A stretch of 64,000 nt of DNA from Frankiales bacterium (GCA_025465155.1 JAODNJ010000070.1:1-64000); one strand, 5' to 3'. Numbered from the stretch's first letter, positions 1-9,392 are shown. Notes: a model not told the origin generated them from the letters alone. Translations and numbers: made by a program.

Positions 1-179
1 GAATCCAGGTCCCGCAATAGCCGGGTGACAGGTTCCCGCGGGTCGGGGGGTGCCGCTACGGGAGTGCTGTCCGCCAAGGGCATACGGGTCGGTGCAGACA
101 CAGGTGACCTCTTCCAAGGCAGGGCGAGCGAGGCCGGGACCGGGTGCGCCTCGGTGCTCCCGGTCCCGGAGCGAACAGA

Positions 180-1040
180 TCAGTTGTGCGTGGGCGGCGC
201 GGGTCGGGCGCCGTTCGGGACGTCGATGCGGGGGGTGACGGGGATCGCGGGCACGGGCGGCAACGCGGTGGCAGCTGCCGTCTCCTTAGCGAGGAAGGCA
301 CCGAGCTCACCGATGGTGCTCATCAACGGTGCCGGGAACACGACGGTGGTGTTCTTGTCCACGCCGATCTCCACCAGGCTCTGCAGGTTGCGCAGCTGCA
401 GCGCGAGAGGGTGCGCCATCATGACGTCCGAGGCATCGCCGAGCGCCTGCGCAGCGAGCGACTCACCCTCGGCATTGATGATCTTCGCCCGCTTCTCCCG
501 CTCGGCCTCGGCCTGGCGCGCCATCGCCCGCTTCATGCTGTCGGGCAACTGGATGTCCTTCAGCTCCACCAGGGTCACCTGCACGCCCCACTCCTCAGTG
601 GCGACGTCCAGCAGCCCGCGGATGTCCAGGTTGATCCGGTCGGTCTCCGACAGCGTCTCGTCCAGCGTGTGCTGGCCGACCTCCTTGCGGAGTGTGGTCT
701 GGGCGATCTGGTCGATCGCGGCGTAGACGTTCTCGATCGCCACCACGGCCTTGGTCGAGTCCACGACCCGGAAGTAGGCCACCGCGGACACGTCGACGCT
801 GACGTTGTCCCGGGTGATAATCCCCTGGGACTGGATCGGCATCGTGACGATCCGCTTAGACACCCGGTGCAGCACGTCGACCAGCGGAACGATGAACCGC
901 AGCCCCGGCTCCCGCACGGCCAGCACCCGGCCGAAGCGGAACAGGACGCCCTGCTCGTACTGCTTGATGATCCGCAGCGACAAGGCCATCGCGATCAGGA
1001 CGACGACGACGGCGATGACGATGGTGAGCAACGTGTTCAT
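180..1040 (-). CDS. Slipin / SPFH (band 7) membrane protein
   Basis: 286-residue protein with one N-terminal membrane segment (about residues 3-22) followed by a band-7/SPFH domain (YEQGVLFRFGRVL, then PGLRFIVPLVDVLHRVSKR) and a charged helical stretch rich in EAEREKRAK, as in stomatin/slipin proteins. The family scaffolds membrane microdomains and is often linked to membrane stress. The start is placed at the ATG at 1038-1040 rather than the longer frame because that ATG overlaps the stop of the upstream universal stress protein gene (shared ATGA), which suggests translational coupling. The tail after about residue 255 is Pro/Ala rich and low in complexity. Family assignment is firm; the cellular role is inferred. 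Confidence 0.9.
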   Translation of the reverse strand: MNTLLTIVIAVVVVLIAMALSLRIIKQYEQGVLFRFGRVLAVREPGLRFIVPLVDVLHRVSKRIVTMPIQSQGIITRDNVSVDVSAVAYFRVVDSTKAVVAIENVYAAIDQIAQTTLRKEVGQHTLDETLSETDRINLDIRGLLDVATEEWGVQVTLVELKDIQLPDSMKRAMARQAEAEREKRAKIINAEGESLAAQALGDASDVMMAHPLALQLRNLQSLVEIGVDKNTTVVFPAPLMSTIGELGAFLAKETAAATALPPVPAIPVTPRIDVPNGARPAPPTHN

Positions 1041-1519
1041 GAGTGCTTTCCAGGAAGGTCGGAGGAAGCTCCATCGGTGGCCGGTGTACGGATCACCACG
1101 ACGGCGCACGGTGCGTGGGCTACGACGTGCTCACTGACCGATCCGAGGAGCATGCCGGTGAAGCCGCCACGGCCCCGACTGCCCACGACCAGCAGGTCGG
1201 CCCCAGCCGCCGCGTCGAGCAGCACACGGACGGGGTGCCCCTCCGCGACGAGGCGGACCAGTCCCGTCGCGTCGTCCCCGAGGGCCTCCTTGACGGCGGT
1301 GTCCTGGATGTCGTGCGCGTTGGCCCGCCAGTCGGTCCCCGCGTCAACCGGGTATCCCCCGTACGCCGCCGGGTACTGCCAGGCGGTCACCGCTTCCACG
1401 GCCGCTCCGGTGAGCGACGCCTGGCCCACGGCCCACTCCAGAGCGCACAGCGAGGCCGGGGACCCGTCGAGTCCCACGACGATGCGGCTGTGCTGCTCGG
1501 TGGTCTCTGTTGCTGTCAT
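1037..1519 (-). CDS. Universal stress protein, single UspA domain
   Basis: 160-residue UspA-type protein. The N-terminal strand IVVGLDGSPASLCALEWA and the C-terminal ATP-binding loop GSRGRGGFTGMLLGSVSEHV (pattern G-2x-G-9x-G-S) are both present, so it should be an ATP-binding Usp. It is the first gene of a two-gene unit with the slipin gene, overlapping it by four bases. Usp proteins are typical members of the hypoxia/dormancy regulons of actinobacteria, and a DevR/DevS pair is encoded close by. I found no convincing DosR-type palindrome in the 205 bp upstream, so direct control by that pair is only a possibility. Confidence 0.93.
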   Translation of the reverse strand: MTATETTEQHSRIVVGLDGSPASLCALEWAVGQASLTGAAVEAVTAWQYPAAYGGYPVDAGTDWRANAHDIQDTAVKEALGDDATGLVRLVAEGHPVRVLLDAAAGADLLVVGSRGRGGFTGMLLGSVSEHVVAHAPCAVVVIRTPATDGASSDLPGKHS

Positions 1520-1724
1520 CGGGAGCTCCCGCTCTGTTCAAAGGCCCCACGTCAGGACCACACCCGAAGTGTGAGCCGGGCGCGGTCAACCACGTCAGTG
1601 AGGAAGGTCCTGGCATCCTGGGTCCCTTGGCACACAGCGACGCCGCCGCCCTCAGAAGACGGCGCGCTTCCCAGCCCGGCGGGGAACTGGCACAGTTGGC
1701 AGGGACCCGACGGCCGGAGACGCA

Positions 1725-3311
1725 GTGACGCACCACCTGCACGAACAGCCGACCCCGGCGAACTCGAGCGCGCGGGCGTCTCTGCGGACGATGCAGCGGC
1801 TGTTCGACGCCTTCATCGACGTGTCCGTCGGTCTGGACCTCGACGAGAACTTGAGGCACATCGTCCAGGCCGCCGTAGAACTGATCGACGCGCAGTACGG
1901 AACGCTCGGCGTGCTGGATCAGCACGGGGTGATGGTCACCTTCGTCCACGTCGGCCCCGGTCCCGAGCAGCCTCACGAGCCCCGACCGCTCCGGTCGGCA
2001 CCGGAGCTGTCCACGGATCCGGCGCGGGAGACCGTCAGCTTCCTGAGCGTGCCGGTGAGCAGCCGCGGGGAGGCGCTCGGGACCCTGTACCTCACCGCGA
2101 AACGCGACACGCTGTTCAGCGCCGAGGACGACACGGTCCTCACCGCGCTGGCCGGGGCGGCCGGGATCGCGATCGCCAACGCTCGGCTGTACGAGGCCGC
2201 GGATGTGAGCCGCATCTGGCTCGCCGCGGTCACCGACGTGCGGACCGCCCTCCTCCAGGGCCAGTCGCTGCAGGACGTCCTGGACCTCGTCGTGAACCGG
2301 GTGGCCGTGCTGACCGGCGCCGCCGCGACCTTCCTGGTGCACGGCCCGACCGGCCCTGACGATCTCTATGCGCTGCGTGCGTTCACCGGCACGGCCATGC
2401 AGGACCTCCCCGGAGTGCAGCTCGACGAGCGCGCCGGTCCGGTCCTGCAGGCGGTGGCTGACGCAGGGGACGTCGTCCTGCTGGACATGACGGGACCGGC
2501 GTCGTCCGACGACGAGGAGCACGTCCGGTGGGGGCCGTGCATCGCGGTCCCGCTGCGCAGCGCGGTCGGCAGCGGATCGGTCGTCATCGCCCTGCGCCGA
2601 GCCGGCTCACCGCCTTTCGAGGCATCCCTCGCTGCCCTGATCAGTGCCTTCGCCGACCAGACCGCGCTGGCCCTGGACCTGGCGGCCCGGCAGCAGGTGA
2701 TCCGCCGCAGCGATGTGACCGAGGACCGCGACCGGATCGCCCGTGACCTGCACGACCACGTCATCCAACGGATCTTCGCCGCGGGCTTGAGCCTGCAGAG
2801 CGCGCTGCCCCACATCGACGACGCGGAGGCGACCAAGCGGGTCCGCTCGGCGGTCGAGCAGCTCGACGAGACCGTGCGGGACATCCGCACGACGATCTTC
2901 GACCTGCACACCTCCGACAGTGCGCGCGACGGCCACAGCCTCCGACGACGGCTGCTGGACATCGTCACCGAGACGGCCGGCCACGAGCTGCGGCCGACGC
3001 TGCGCATGTCGGGTGCCGTGGACAACCTAATCACCGGCGACCTCGCCGCTGATGTGGAGGCCGTCGTCCGCGAGGGGGTCAGCAACGCGGTGCGGCACGC
3101 CTCGGCCAACGCGGTGGTCGTGACACTCGACGTCGCCGACGAGGTCGTGGTGGAGGTCGTGGACAACGGCCGGGGCCTCGACCCGGAGGCACCGCGCAGT
3201 GGGCTGCGCAACCTCGAGGAGCGAGCTCGCCGCCGGGCGGGGGGGGTTTCGGTCGTGCACCTGGAGGACGGCGGGACGCGGCTGCGCTGGCACGCCCCCC
3301 TACAGCCCTGA
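1725..3311 (+). CDS. devS: DevS/DosS-like sensor histidine kinase with two GAF domains
   Basis: 528 residues. Two GAF domains (about residues 35-150 and 180-325) precede a HisKA_3 dimerisation domain with the phosphoacceptor in ARDLHDHVIQ (His343) and a HATPase_c domain with the N box EGVSNAVRHA and G boxes DNGRGLD and GLRNLEERA. In Mycobacterium the first GAF of DevS binds haem and senses O2, NO and CO. The architecture here is the same, but I could not verify the haem-ligand histidine by eye. It converges with the response regulator gene, leaving five bases between the stop codons, so the pair is not an operon as in Mycobacterium. The partner assignment rests on neighbourhood and family. 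Confidence 0.9.
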   Translation: MTHHLHEQPTPANSSARASLRTMQRLFDAFIDVSVGLDLDENLRHIVQAAVELIDAQYGTLGVLDQHGVMVTFVHVGPGPEQPHEPRPLRSAPELSTDPARETVSFLSVPVSSRGEALGTLYLTAKRDTLFSAEDDTVLTALAGAAGIAIANARLYEAADVSRIWLAAVTDVRTALLQGQSLQDVLDLVVNRVAVLTGAAATFLVHGPTGPDDLYALRAFTGTAMQDLPGVQLDERAGPVLQAVADAGDVVLLDMTGPASSDDEEHVRWGPCIAVPLRSAVGSGSVVIALRRAGSPPFEASLAALISAFADQTALALDLAARQQVIRRSDVTEDRDRIARDLHDHVIQRIFAAGLSLQSALPHIDDAEATKRVRSAVEQLDETVRDIRTTIFDLHTSDSARDGHSLRRRLLDIVTETAGHELRPTLRMSGAVDNLITGDLAADVEAVVREGVSNAVRHASANAVVVTLDVADEVVVEVVDNGRGLDPEAPRSGLRNLEERARRRAGGVSVVHLEDGGTRLRWHAPLQP

Positions 3312-3316
3312 GCGGC

Positions 3317-3997
3317 TCAGCGGTCCGTGGATGGTCCCGCTGCCGGAGCCCTCAGCTCGGTGGAGAGGATCGCCGCTTGCGTCCGGTGCTCCATCCCCAG
3401 CTTGGCCAGGACGTGGGACACGTAGTTCTTCACCGTCTTCTCGGCCAGGAACATCCGCTCCCCGATCTGCCGGTTCGTCAGGCCCTCGCCGATCAGGTCC
3501 AGGACCGTGCGCTCCTGCTCACTGAGCCCGGCCAGCGGCCCGGCGGGCTCGGTGGCCCGCCGCATGCGGGCCAGGACCGCCGCCGTGGCGGCCGGGTCCA
3601 GCAACGACCCACCGGCAGCGACTGTGCGCACGGCCGTCACCAGATCCTGACCCAGGATCTGCTTGAGCAGGTAGCCGGCGGCCCCGGCCAGGATCGCCTG
3701 GAACAGCGCCTCGTCGTCGCTGTAGCTGGTCAGCATCACCACGCCGAGGTCGGGCAGCTGGGCGCGCAGGTCACGACACACGGTCACCCCGTCGCCGTCG
3801 GGCAGCCGGACGTCCAGCACGACGACGTCCGGACGAAGCGCCGGGATGCGGCTCATCGCCTCGGCGGCGTTCTTCGCCTCGCCGACGACCGTGATGTCGG
3901 GGTCGCCGGAGAGGACGTCGGCGACCCCCCGCCGGACGACCTCGTGGTCGTCGACCAGGAAGACCCGGATCGCCGACGGCGGTGCAGTGCTGCTCAT
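3317..3997 (-). CDS. devR: DevR/DosR-like response regulator (NarL/LuxR family)
   Basis: 226 residues from the ATG at 3995-3997, which begins just before the receiver domain; a longer frame adds only Ala/Arg-rich residues. The receiver contains the acidic pair in FLVDDHE and the phosphorylatable Asp62 in [12 protein letters not shown]. The C-terminal LuxR helix-turn-helix reads [20 protein letters not shown] and then [18 protein letters not shown]. That recognition helix and the following EHRTQAA are nearly the same as in M. tuberculosis DevR, so the DNA target should be similar, and palindromes of that type occur upstream of three nearby promoters. It is the likely partner of the convergent DevS-like kinase. 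Confidence 0.92.
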   Translation of the reverse strand: MSSTAPPSAIRVFLVDDHEVVRRGVADVLSGDPDITVVGEAKNAAEAMSRIPALRPDVVVLDVRLPDGDGVTVCRDLRAQLPDLGVVMLTSYSDDEALFQAILAGAAGYLLKQILGQDLVTAVRTVAAGGSLLDPAATAAVLARMRRATEPAGPLAGLSEQERTVLDLIGEGLTNRQIGERMFLAEKTVKNYVSHVLAKLGMEHRTQAAILSTELRAPAAGPSTDR

Positions 3998-4102
3998 GGC
4001 GCTCCTCGGCCGTGCAGCGCGCCCCGCGGACTGCGCAGGCGGAGACACGGCGGCCCTTTGGCGCAGGCTAGTCCAGGCCGCCGAAGCCGTGCCGTCCCCC
4101 AC

Positions 4103-5089
4103 TCACCCGTTGGGCACTGAACCGACCAGCGTCGACCGGTCCGGCAGCTGCCTGACCGCGGGTCGGATCACCAGCACCGGGCAGGGGGCGTGCAGCACGC
4201 AATGCAACGCCACCGAGCCGAACACCAGGCCGCGGAACTCCCCGTGCCCTCGGCTGGCCACCACGAGCAAATCCGCCTCGGCTGCCTGCTCGACCAGCAC
4301 GGCACCGGCCGGTCCGACCAGGGAAAGCCGCCGGACGACCGGGTGCTGGCCGGCCGACGCGACGAGGAGCTCACCGAGCAACGCCTCCAGGCGCCGCAGC
4401 GTGTCGTCGTGGACCTGCTCCAGGGCCGTGGCGGCCGCCACGCCGTCTCCGTCACTCCACGAGCTGGTGACGTCATGGGAGCGCACCACCGTCACTGACC
4501 CACCGGGGCCGGCCTCCGTCAACCCAGCGGAGAGCGCGGCTGCTGAGCGCTCGGAGCCGTCGACACCCACGACCACGCGGGCGCCTGCTCGCGGCTCGGC
4601 CCATCGGCCGGGCAGCGGGACGACGACGACCGGACACTCCGCCGCGCTGACGCTGTGCAGGGCGACCGAGCCCAGCAGCGCGCCGCGGACTGCGCTGCGG
4701 CCCCGGGACCCGACGACCAGCAAATCGGCGTCCGCGGACTGCCGGACCAGCTGTGCCGCCGCCGGGCCGGGCTCGACGTGCAGGCTCACCGGGACGTCTC
4801 GGACCGCGCTGTCGCTGTCCCGGACGGCGTCGACGGCTGCCCGGGCCCGGGTCCAGGTGTCGTCGTGCACGGCGTCCAGAGCGCCCAGGTCCACGGTGTC
4901 TCCGGCGGTCCAGTAGCCGACCGTGGGGTAGGCGGCCACCACGGCGACCTCGGCGCCCCGGACGAGCGCCCAGTGCATGGCCCACCGGAGGGCGGTCAGG
5001 GACCCGGCTGAGCCGTCCACCCCCACCACGACCCGAGGGGCCGGGTCGGTCAGAGTCGGGTCAGCAGTCGCTCGGGGCTGTGCGTCCAT
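4103..5089 (-). CDS. Universal stress protein with two UspA domains
   Basis: 328 residues made of two UspA repeats. Domain 1 runs from VVVGVDGSAGSLTALRWA to GSRGRSAVRGALLGSVALHS, and domain 2 from VVVGVDGSERSAAALSAG to ASRGHGEFRGLVFGSVALHC. Both keep the glycine-rich nucleotide loop, though the second has Ala where the first has the leading Gly. Tandem Usp proteins of this length (Rv1996/Rv2005c type) are classic DosR-regulon members in mycobacteria. It is divergent from the nitroreductase gene, and the shared 215-bp gap contains a DosR-like palindrome, so both may be induced together. Confidence 0.93.
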   Translation of the reverse strand: MDAQPRATADPTLTDPAPRVVVGVDGSAGSLTALRWAMHWALVRGAEVAVVAAYPTVGYWTAGDTVDLGALDAVHDDTWTRARAAVDAVRDSDSAVRDVPVSLHVEPGPAAAQLVRQSADADLLVVGSRGRSAVRGALLGSVALHSVSAAECPVVVVPLPGRWAEPRAGARVVVGVDGSERSAAALSAGLTEAGPGGSVTVVRSHDVTSSWSDGDGVAAATALEQVHDDTLRRLEALLGELLVASAGQHPVVRRLSLVGPAGAVLVEQAAEADLLVVASRGHGEFRGLVFGSVALHCVLHAPCPVLVIRPAVRQLPDRSTLVGSVPNG

Positions 5090-5209
5090 GAGGTCTCCTC
5101 AGCCGGCACCGGCCACGCGGCCGCTCGACGCGTCCAGCCTGCCGTCATCGCTGCCCGGCCGATCGAGTCCGATGACCCACCGCACCCGGCCATTGGTCCC
5201 GGACGAGCC

Positions 5210-5229
5210 GGCGGGACCTAGGTCGGTGG
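5210..5229. promoter_or_regulatory. DosR-like operator between USP and nitroreductase genes
   Basis: The core GGGAC-CTAG-GTCGG (5213-5226) resembles the mycobacterial DosR box, GGGAC, four bases, GTCCC, with two mismatches in the second half. It lies in the divergent promoter region, 76 bp before the nitroreductase start and about 120 bp before the USP start. The site is seen in the sequence; regulation by the DevR-like protein is inference. Confidence 0.45.
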
Positions 5230-5304
5230 TCTGGGTGACCCTCGACCCGGTCGCTGCACCGTCGCCCGGCCGCAAGCTGGACTCCCCACTCCCGAGGAGC
5301 ACCG

Positions 5305-6321
5305 ATGTCCGAACAGTTCAGCCGGTCGACGACAGTCGCCGTGGCCCAGCCGCCGCAGGAAAGCGCCGCGGACGCACTGAGCGCCGCCGTGGACCGCGCC
5401 GTGCTGGCCCCGTCGCTGCACAACAGCCAGCCCTGGCGGTTCACCGTGCACGCCGACCGGCTCGACGTACGGGCCGACCGGACCCGGCATCTGAGAACCA
5501 TTGACCCTTCGGGGCGCGAACTCGTGCAGAGCGTCGGAGCCGCGCTGTTCAACGCCCGGGTGGCCCTCGCCGCGCGCGGCTGGGCCGTCGACGTCCAGCG
5601 TCGCCCGTCGCCGGCCGATCCCGACCTGCTGGCCGTCCTGCAGCTGGTCGACGGGCCACCGGATCCCGGTCTCGCCGTGCTGGACGCTCTGGTCGCCCGG
5701 CGGCGGACCAACCGGCGCACCTTCGACGCGACCGTCCCGACGGATGCGGAGCTGCGGTCCTTCACCGCAGCCGCGGTCGCGGAAGGTGCCGTGCTGATCC
5801 CGGTGCTGACCGGGGAGCAGCACCGGCTGGTCGCCCGCCTCACCCAAGGAGCCGACGCCGAGCAGCGGGCCGACCCCGCCTACCTCGCTGAGTTGGCCCG
5901 CTGGACCAACCGGGCGCCAGCCGAGGGCGACGGCATCGTCGCCGCCGCGGTGCCGCACGTGGACGGCTCCGCTCGCGACGACGTCCCGATGCGCAACTTC
6001 GACACCCGCGGGGACGCCTCCCTCCCCCCGTCGAGCGGACTGGGCACCGAGCGCACCCTGCTGGTGCTGGGCACCCGAAGCGACGACGAGGAAGCCTGGC
6101 TGCGGTCGGGCGAGGCGCTGCAGCACGTACTGCTGGAGATCACCCGCGCGGGTTGGGCCGCGAGCCCCCTCACCCAGTCCGTGGAGCTCCCGGTCACCCG
6201 GATCGAGCTGCGTGCCGGACTGACGTGGGACACCTGGCCGCAGACCATCCTGCGGATCGGCCACGCCGGCCCCACGGGCGCACCCCCCCGGCGACAGCGG
6301 GCTGACGTGGTCTCCGGGTAG
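5305..6321 (+). CDS. Acg-type nitroreductase-family protein (FMN-binding fold)
   Basis: 338 residues. The N-terminal segment AAVDRAVLAPSLHNSQPWRF and the region RTNRRTFDATVP followed by LTGEQHRLV fit the Acg (Rv2032) family, which has a duplicated nitroreductase fold. Members are DosR-regulated in M. tuberculosis, and several have a lid over the flavin that may store FMN rather than reduce nitro compounds, so enzymatic activity should not be assumed. The start is preceded by a GAGGAG-like ribosome site. A DosR-like box upstream and the divergent tandem USP gene support membership of a hypoxia regulon. Confidence 0.88.
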   Translation: MSEQFSRSTTVAVAQPPQESAADALSAAVDRAVLAPSLHNSQPWRFTVHADRLDVRADRTRHLRTIDPSGRELVQSVGAALFNARVALAARGWAVDVQRRPSPADPDLLAVLQLVDGPPDPGLAVLDALVARRRTNRRTFDATVPTDAELRSFTAAAVAEGAVLIPVLTGEQHRLVARLTQGADAEQRADPAYLAELARWTNRAPAEGDGIVAAAVPHVDGSARDDVPMRNFDTRGDASLPPSSGLGTERTLLVLGTRSDDEEAWLRSGEALQHVLLEITRAGWAASPLTQSVELPVTRIELRAGLTWDTWPQTILRIGHAGPTGAPPRRQRADVVSG

Positions 6322-6356
6322 CTCCTCCCGGTCGACGGCCGCCGCTCGCCCGGCAC

Positions 6357-6671
6357 CTACCGCTGAGGCTTGTCCGGGGTTCGCGGCCGACAGACCGACC
6401 GGGCCTGATGCAGCATGCGGGCCGGTCGGGCCACCCGACAGAGCCGGGTGGCCCGACTCCTCAGCGGATGCGGGGGCGGAAGGGACCCTCCGGCCGAGGG
6501 GGCAACGGAGGCACAGCCGCCGGCGTGGTGGTGCGGCTCCTGGCATACCCGGCCGGTGCGCAGGTCCGTCATGCCGCAATGGCCGGCCGCCGCGGCCGAC
6601 TCCTCGACGCTCGCGTTGTGTAGGTCCAGGCGCTCGCCGGCGTGGGCGGGTGGCGGTGAGGTGGTGGGCAT
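6357..6671 (-). CDS. Small hypothetical protein with a Cys/His cluster
   Basis: A 104-codon frame with GAGGA five bases before its ATG. Residues about 26-54 contain CGMTDLRTGRVCQEPHHHAG followed by Cys, a Cys/Cys/His/Cys arrangement that could bind metal and does not look random. The remainder is Pro/Arg rich, and a perfect 13-bp hairpin falls inside the C-terminal codons, so the real protein may be shorter or the end may be frameshifted. I do not recognise a family. Confidence 0.4.
   Translation of the reverse strand: MPTTSPPPAHAGERLDLHNASVEESAAAAGHCGMTDLRTGRVCQEPHHHAGGCASVAPSAGGSLPPPHPLRSRATRLCRVARPARMLHQARSVCRPRTPDKPQR
6425..6457. terminator. 13-bp perfect hairpin, terminator-like
   Basis: GTCGGGCCACCCG and its exact reverse complement flank a 7-base loop ACAGAGC. 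It is about 100 bp after the nitroreductase stop and has no T-tract, which is common for terminators in high-GC actinobacteria. It overlaps the 3' end of the small minus-strand frame. Confidence 0.5.
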
Positions 6672-6886
6672 GAGGTCCTCGGATCAGGTCGGGGGAGCGG
6701 TGCGGGTCGGCGAATGCGTGCGACAGCGACCGGGAGGAATGCGATCTCCGCTCGGCCCCCCTGCTGCCGGGCGAACCGCTGCGGCAGGGTCGTCGGTCCC
6801 GGGCCGGTTGGCCGGAGGTCCCCGCGCCCCGGGCTGTGGCGGCACCGACCCGGTTGACCGACGGGAAGGGGTCCACCGCCCGGTGA

Positions 6887-6906
6887 AAGGGGACCTTCGC
6901 CCCCGT
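6887..6906. promoter_or_regulatory. DosR-like operator upstream of xfp
   Basis: The core GGGAC-CTTC-GCCCC (6890-6903) matches the DosR box halves GGGAC and GTCCC with one mismatch. It ends 33 bp before the xfp start codon, a position that would suit activation of the xfp-ackA operon under low oxygen. Control by the DevR-like protein is inferred. Confidence 0.5.
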
Positions 6907-6938
6907 CAGGGGGCGCCGTAGCAGGAGACAGTCGTGGC

Positions 6939-9392
6939 ATGACCCTGGTCGACACCGCACGGACGCTCACCGTCGACCCCTATCCCGTGGAGGAGCTGGA
7001 GCTGGACCTGCGGTGGTGGGCAGCGGCCAACTACCTGACGGTCGGCCAGATCTACCTCCAGGACGACGCCCTGCTCGACCGGCCACTGACCCACGCCGAC
7101 GTCAAGCCCCGGCTGCTCGGCCACTGGGGCACCAGCCCGGGCCTGTCCGCGCTGTACGTCCAGCTCAACCGGCTCATCCGGCGGACCGGCACCCCGTGCC
7201 TGTACGTGGCTGGCCCCGGCCACGGGGGGCCCGCGCTGGTGGCCAACACCTGGCTCGCGGGCACCTACAGCGAGCTGGACCCGGCGATCGGCCCGGACGC
7301 CGCCGGCATCCGCGCCCTGTTCCGGCAGTTCTCCACCCCTGGTGGCATCCCCAGTCACGTGGGCGTGCCGACGCCGGGCAGCATCCACGAGGGCGGCGAG
7401 CTCGGCTACGCCCTGGTGCACGCCGCCGGCGCGGCCTTCGACCACCCGGACCTGCTGGTCGCGTGCGTCGTCGGCGACGGCGAGGCCGAGACCGGGCCGT
7501 TGTCCGGTTCGTGGAAGATCCCGGCCTACCTCGACGCCCGCCGGGACGGCGCCGTGCTGCCGGTGCTGCATCTCAACGGCTACAAGATCAGCGGTCCCAC
7601 GGTGTGGGGCCGGTCCTCGGACGCAGAAGTGTGCAGTTTCCTGGCCAGCCAGGGTTGGGCGCCGGTGGTCGTCTCCGGGGACGACCCGCGGCTGGTTTTC
7701 ACCGACCTGGAGGCGGCGCTGCGCGGTGCGCACAAGCGGATCGCAGAGATCCAGGCCGCCGCCCGCTCGGGCGCCGAGGACCTGCGCCCGGGGTGGCCGG
7801 CGATCGTGCTGCGCACGCCGAAGGGCTGGACCGGGCCGGCCGTCGTCGACGGCGTGCAGGTCGAGGGCACGTTCCGGGCGCACCAGGTGCCGCTGTCGGG
7901 CGTGCAGACCAACGACGCCCACCTCGCCCAGCTCGAGCGGTGGATGCGCTCCTACTCCCCCGAGCTCCAGTTCACCGCCGAGGGCCGGCTGGCACCGGAG
8001 CTGGCGGCACTCGCCCCGATGGGCGACCTGCGGATGGGCTCCACGCCGTACGCCAACGGCGGCCGGCTGCGCCATCCGCTGGACCTGCCCGTACTGGCCG
8101 GCTACGCCGTCGACGTCCCCAGCCCCGGGACGACGTCGGTGGAGACGACCCATCCCCTGGGCGAGCTGCTCGCCGAGGTCTACCGGCGGACGACGACCGC
8201 CGACGGGGGTGGGGACTTCCGGCTGTTCTGTCCAGACGAGACCGCCAGCAACCGGCTGCAGTCGGTGTTCGAGGTGACCGACCGCTGCCTGCAGGCGGAG
8301 GTGCTGCCGACCGATGACCAACTATCGCCGCACGGTCGGGTGATGGAGGTGCTGTCCGAGCACCTGTGCGAAGGCTGGCTGGAGGGCTACCTGCTGTCCG
8401 GCCGGCACGGGCTGTTGGCCACCTACGAGGCCTTCGCCATGGTCAGCGCCTCGATGGTGGTCCAGCACGTGAAGTGGCTGCAGCACGCCGCGGACGTGCC
8501 GTGGCGGGAGTCGGTCTCCTCCCTGACGATCCTGCTGACCAGCACCTGCTGGCGCAACGACCACAACGGCTTCAGTCACCAGGGCCCGGGTCTGATCGAC
8601 GCGGTGATCCCGCTGTCACCCGAGGTGGTGCGGGTATGGCTGCCGCCGGACGCGAACTGCCTGCTGTCGGTCGCCGCGCACTCTCTGCGGAGTACCGACC
8701 ACGTCAACCTGCTGGTCGCCGACAAGCAGCAGCACCTGCAGTACCTCACCCTCGAGCAGGCCGAGGCCCACTGCGCGGCCGGCGCGTCGGTGTGGCACTG
8801 GGCCGGAACGGAGTCCGACGGAGGCGACGAGCAGCCCGAAGTGGTGCTCGCCGCCGCGGGCGACGTGCCGACCCTGGAGGTGCTCGCGGCCGCCGAGCTG
8901 CTGCGCCGGTGGGTGCCGTGGTTGCGGGTGCGGATGGTCAACGTGGTGGACCTGATGGCCCTGCTGCCCCCCCACGTCCACCCGCACGGGTTCACCACCG
9001 AGCAGTTCCGGGAGCTGTTCACCGACGACGCCCAGGTGGTCTTCGCCTTCCACGGCTACCCGCGCGCGGTGCACTCCCTGCTGCACGGCCGCCCGGCCAC
9101 CGAGCGCTTCCACGTGCGCGGCTTCGAGGAGCAGGGGACGACGACGACCCCGTTCGACATGGTCGTGCTCAACCGGATGAGCCGGTACCACCTGGTGCTG
9201 GATGCCCTGCAGCACGCCCGCCGCATTCCGGAGCGGGGCGAGGAACTGGCGGCCTACTGCCGGGAGATGCTCGCCCGGCACGACGTCTACATCCGGGAGC
9301 ACTTCGAGGACATGCCCGAGGTCCGCGACTGGACCTGGTCCGGATCAGCGCTGCCCGGATCAGCGCTGCCCGGATCAGCGGTGCCGGCATGA
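6939..9392 (+). CDS. xfp: Xylulose-5-phosphate/fructose-6-phosphate phosphoketolase
   Basis: 817 residues, the usual length for bacterial phosphoketolases. The thiamine-diphosphate enzyme splits xylulose 5-P or fructose 6-P with phosphate, giving acetyl phosphate plus glyceraldehyde 3-P or erythrose 4-P. Diagnostic segments are HWGTSPGLSALYVQLNRLI, YVAGPGHGGPALVANTWLAG, the diphosphate/Mg-binding GDGEAETGPLSGSWK and the C-terminal FAFHGYPRAVHSLL. The next gene is acetate kinase, overlapping by four bases (ATGA), so acetyl phosphate passes straight to acetate and ATP. The last 17 residues are three copies of a GSALP-type unit not normally part of the family. A DosR-like box lies just upstream. 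Confidence 0.96.
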   Translation: MTLVDTARTLTVDPYPVEELELDLRWWAAANYLTVGQIYLQDDALLDRPLTHADVKPRLLGHWGTSPGLSALYVQLNRLIRRTGTPCLYVAGPGHGGPALVANTWLAGTYSELDPAIGPDAAGIRALFRQFSTPGGIPSHVGVPTPGSIHEGGELGYALVHAAGAAFDHPDLLVACVVGDGEAETGPLSGSWKIPAYLDARRDGAVLPVLHLNGYKISGPTVWGRSSDAEVCSFLASQGWAPVVVSGDDPRLVFTDLEAALRGAHKRIAEIQAAARSGAEDLRPGWPAIVLRTPKGWTGPAVVDGVQVEGTFRAHQVPLSGVQTNDAHLAQLERWMRSYSPELQFTAEGRLAPELAALAPMGDLRMGSTPYANGGRLRHPLDLPVLAGYAVDVPSPGTTSVETTHPLGELLAEVYRRTTTADGGGDFRLFCPDETASNRLQSVFEVTDRCLQAEVLPTDDQLSPHGRVMEVLSEHLCEGWLEGYLLSGRHGLLATYEAFAMVSASMVVQHVKWLQHAADVPWRESVSSLTILLTSTCWRNDHNGFSHQGPGLIDAVIPLSPEVVRVWLPPDANCLLSVAAHSLRSTDHVNLLVADKQQHLQYLTLEQAEAHCAAGASVWHWAGTESDGGDEQPEVVLAAAGDVPTLEVLAAAELLRRWVPWLRVRMVNVVDLMALLPPHVHPHGFTTEQFRELFTDDAQVVFAFHGYPRAVHSLLHGRPATERFHVRGFEEQGTTTTPFDMVVLNRMSRYHLVLDALQHARRIPERGEELAAYCREMLARHDVYIREHFEDMPEVRDWTWSGSALPGSALPGSAVPA
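9341..9385 (+). repeat. Three tandem 15-bp units at the xfp 3' end
   Basis: Units at 9341-9355, 9356-9370 and 9371-9385 share CGGATCAGCGCTGCC; the third has one base change. They encode a repeated G-S-A-L-P tail of phosphoketolase and end four bases before the acetate kinase ATG. Confidence 0.8.

Noticed and set aside
144-1574. 476-codon plus-strand frame over the slipin and USP genes
   Set aside because: It is the antisense shadow of two well-recognised minus-strand genes and has no protein-like features.
1520-1724. Possible DosR box upstream of the single-domain USP gene
   Set aside because: No GGGAC-N4-GTCCC core with fewer than three mismatches was found on either strand.
5218-6960. 580-codon minus-strand frame opposite the nitroreductase
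   Set aside because: Arg/Pro/Gly-biased shadow of the plus-strand gene; only the short frame at 6357-6671 shows any plausible motif.
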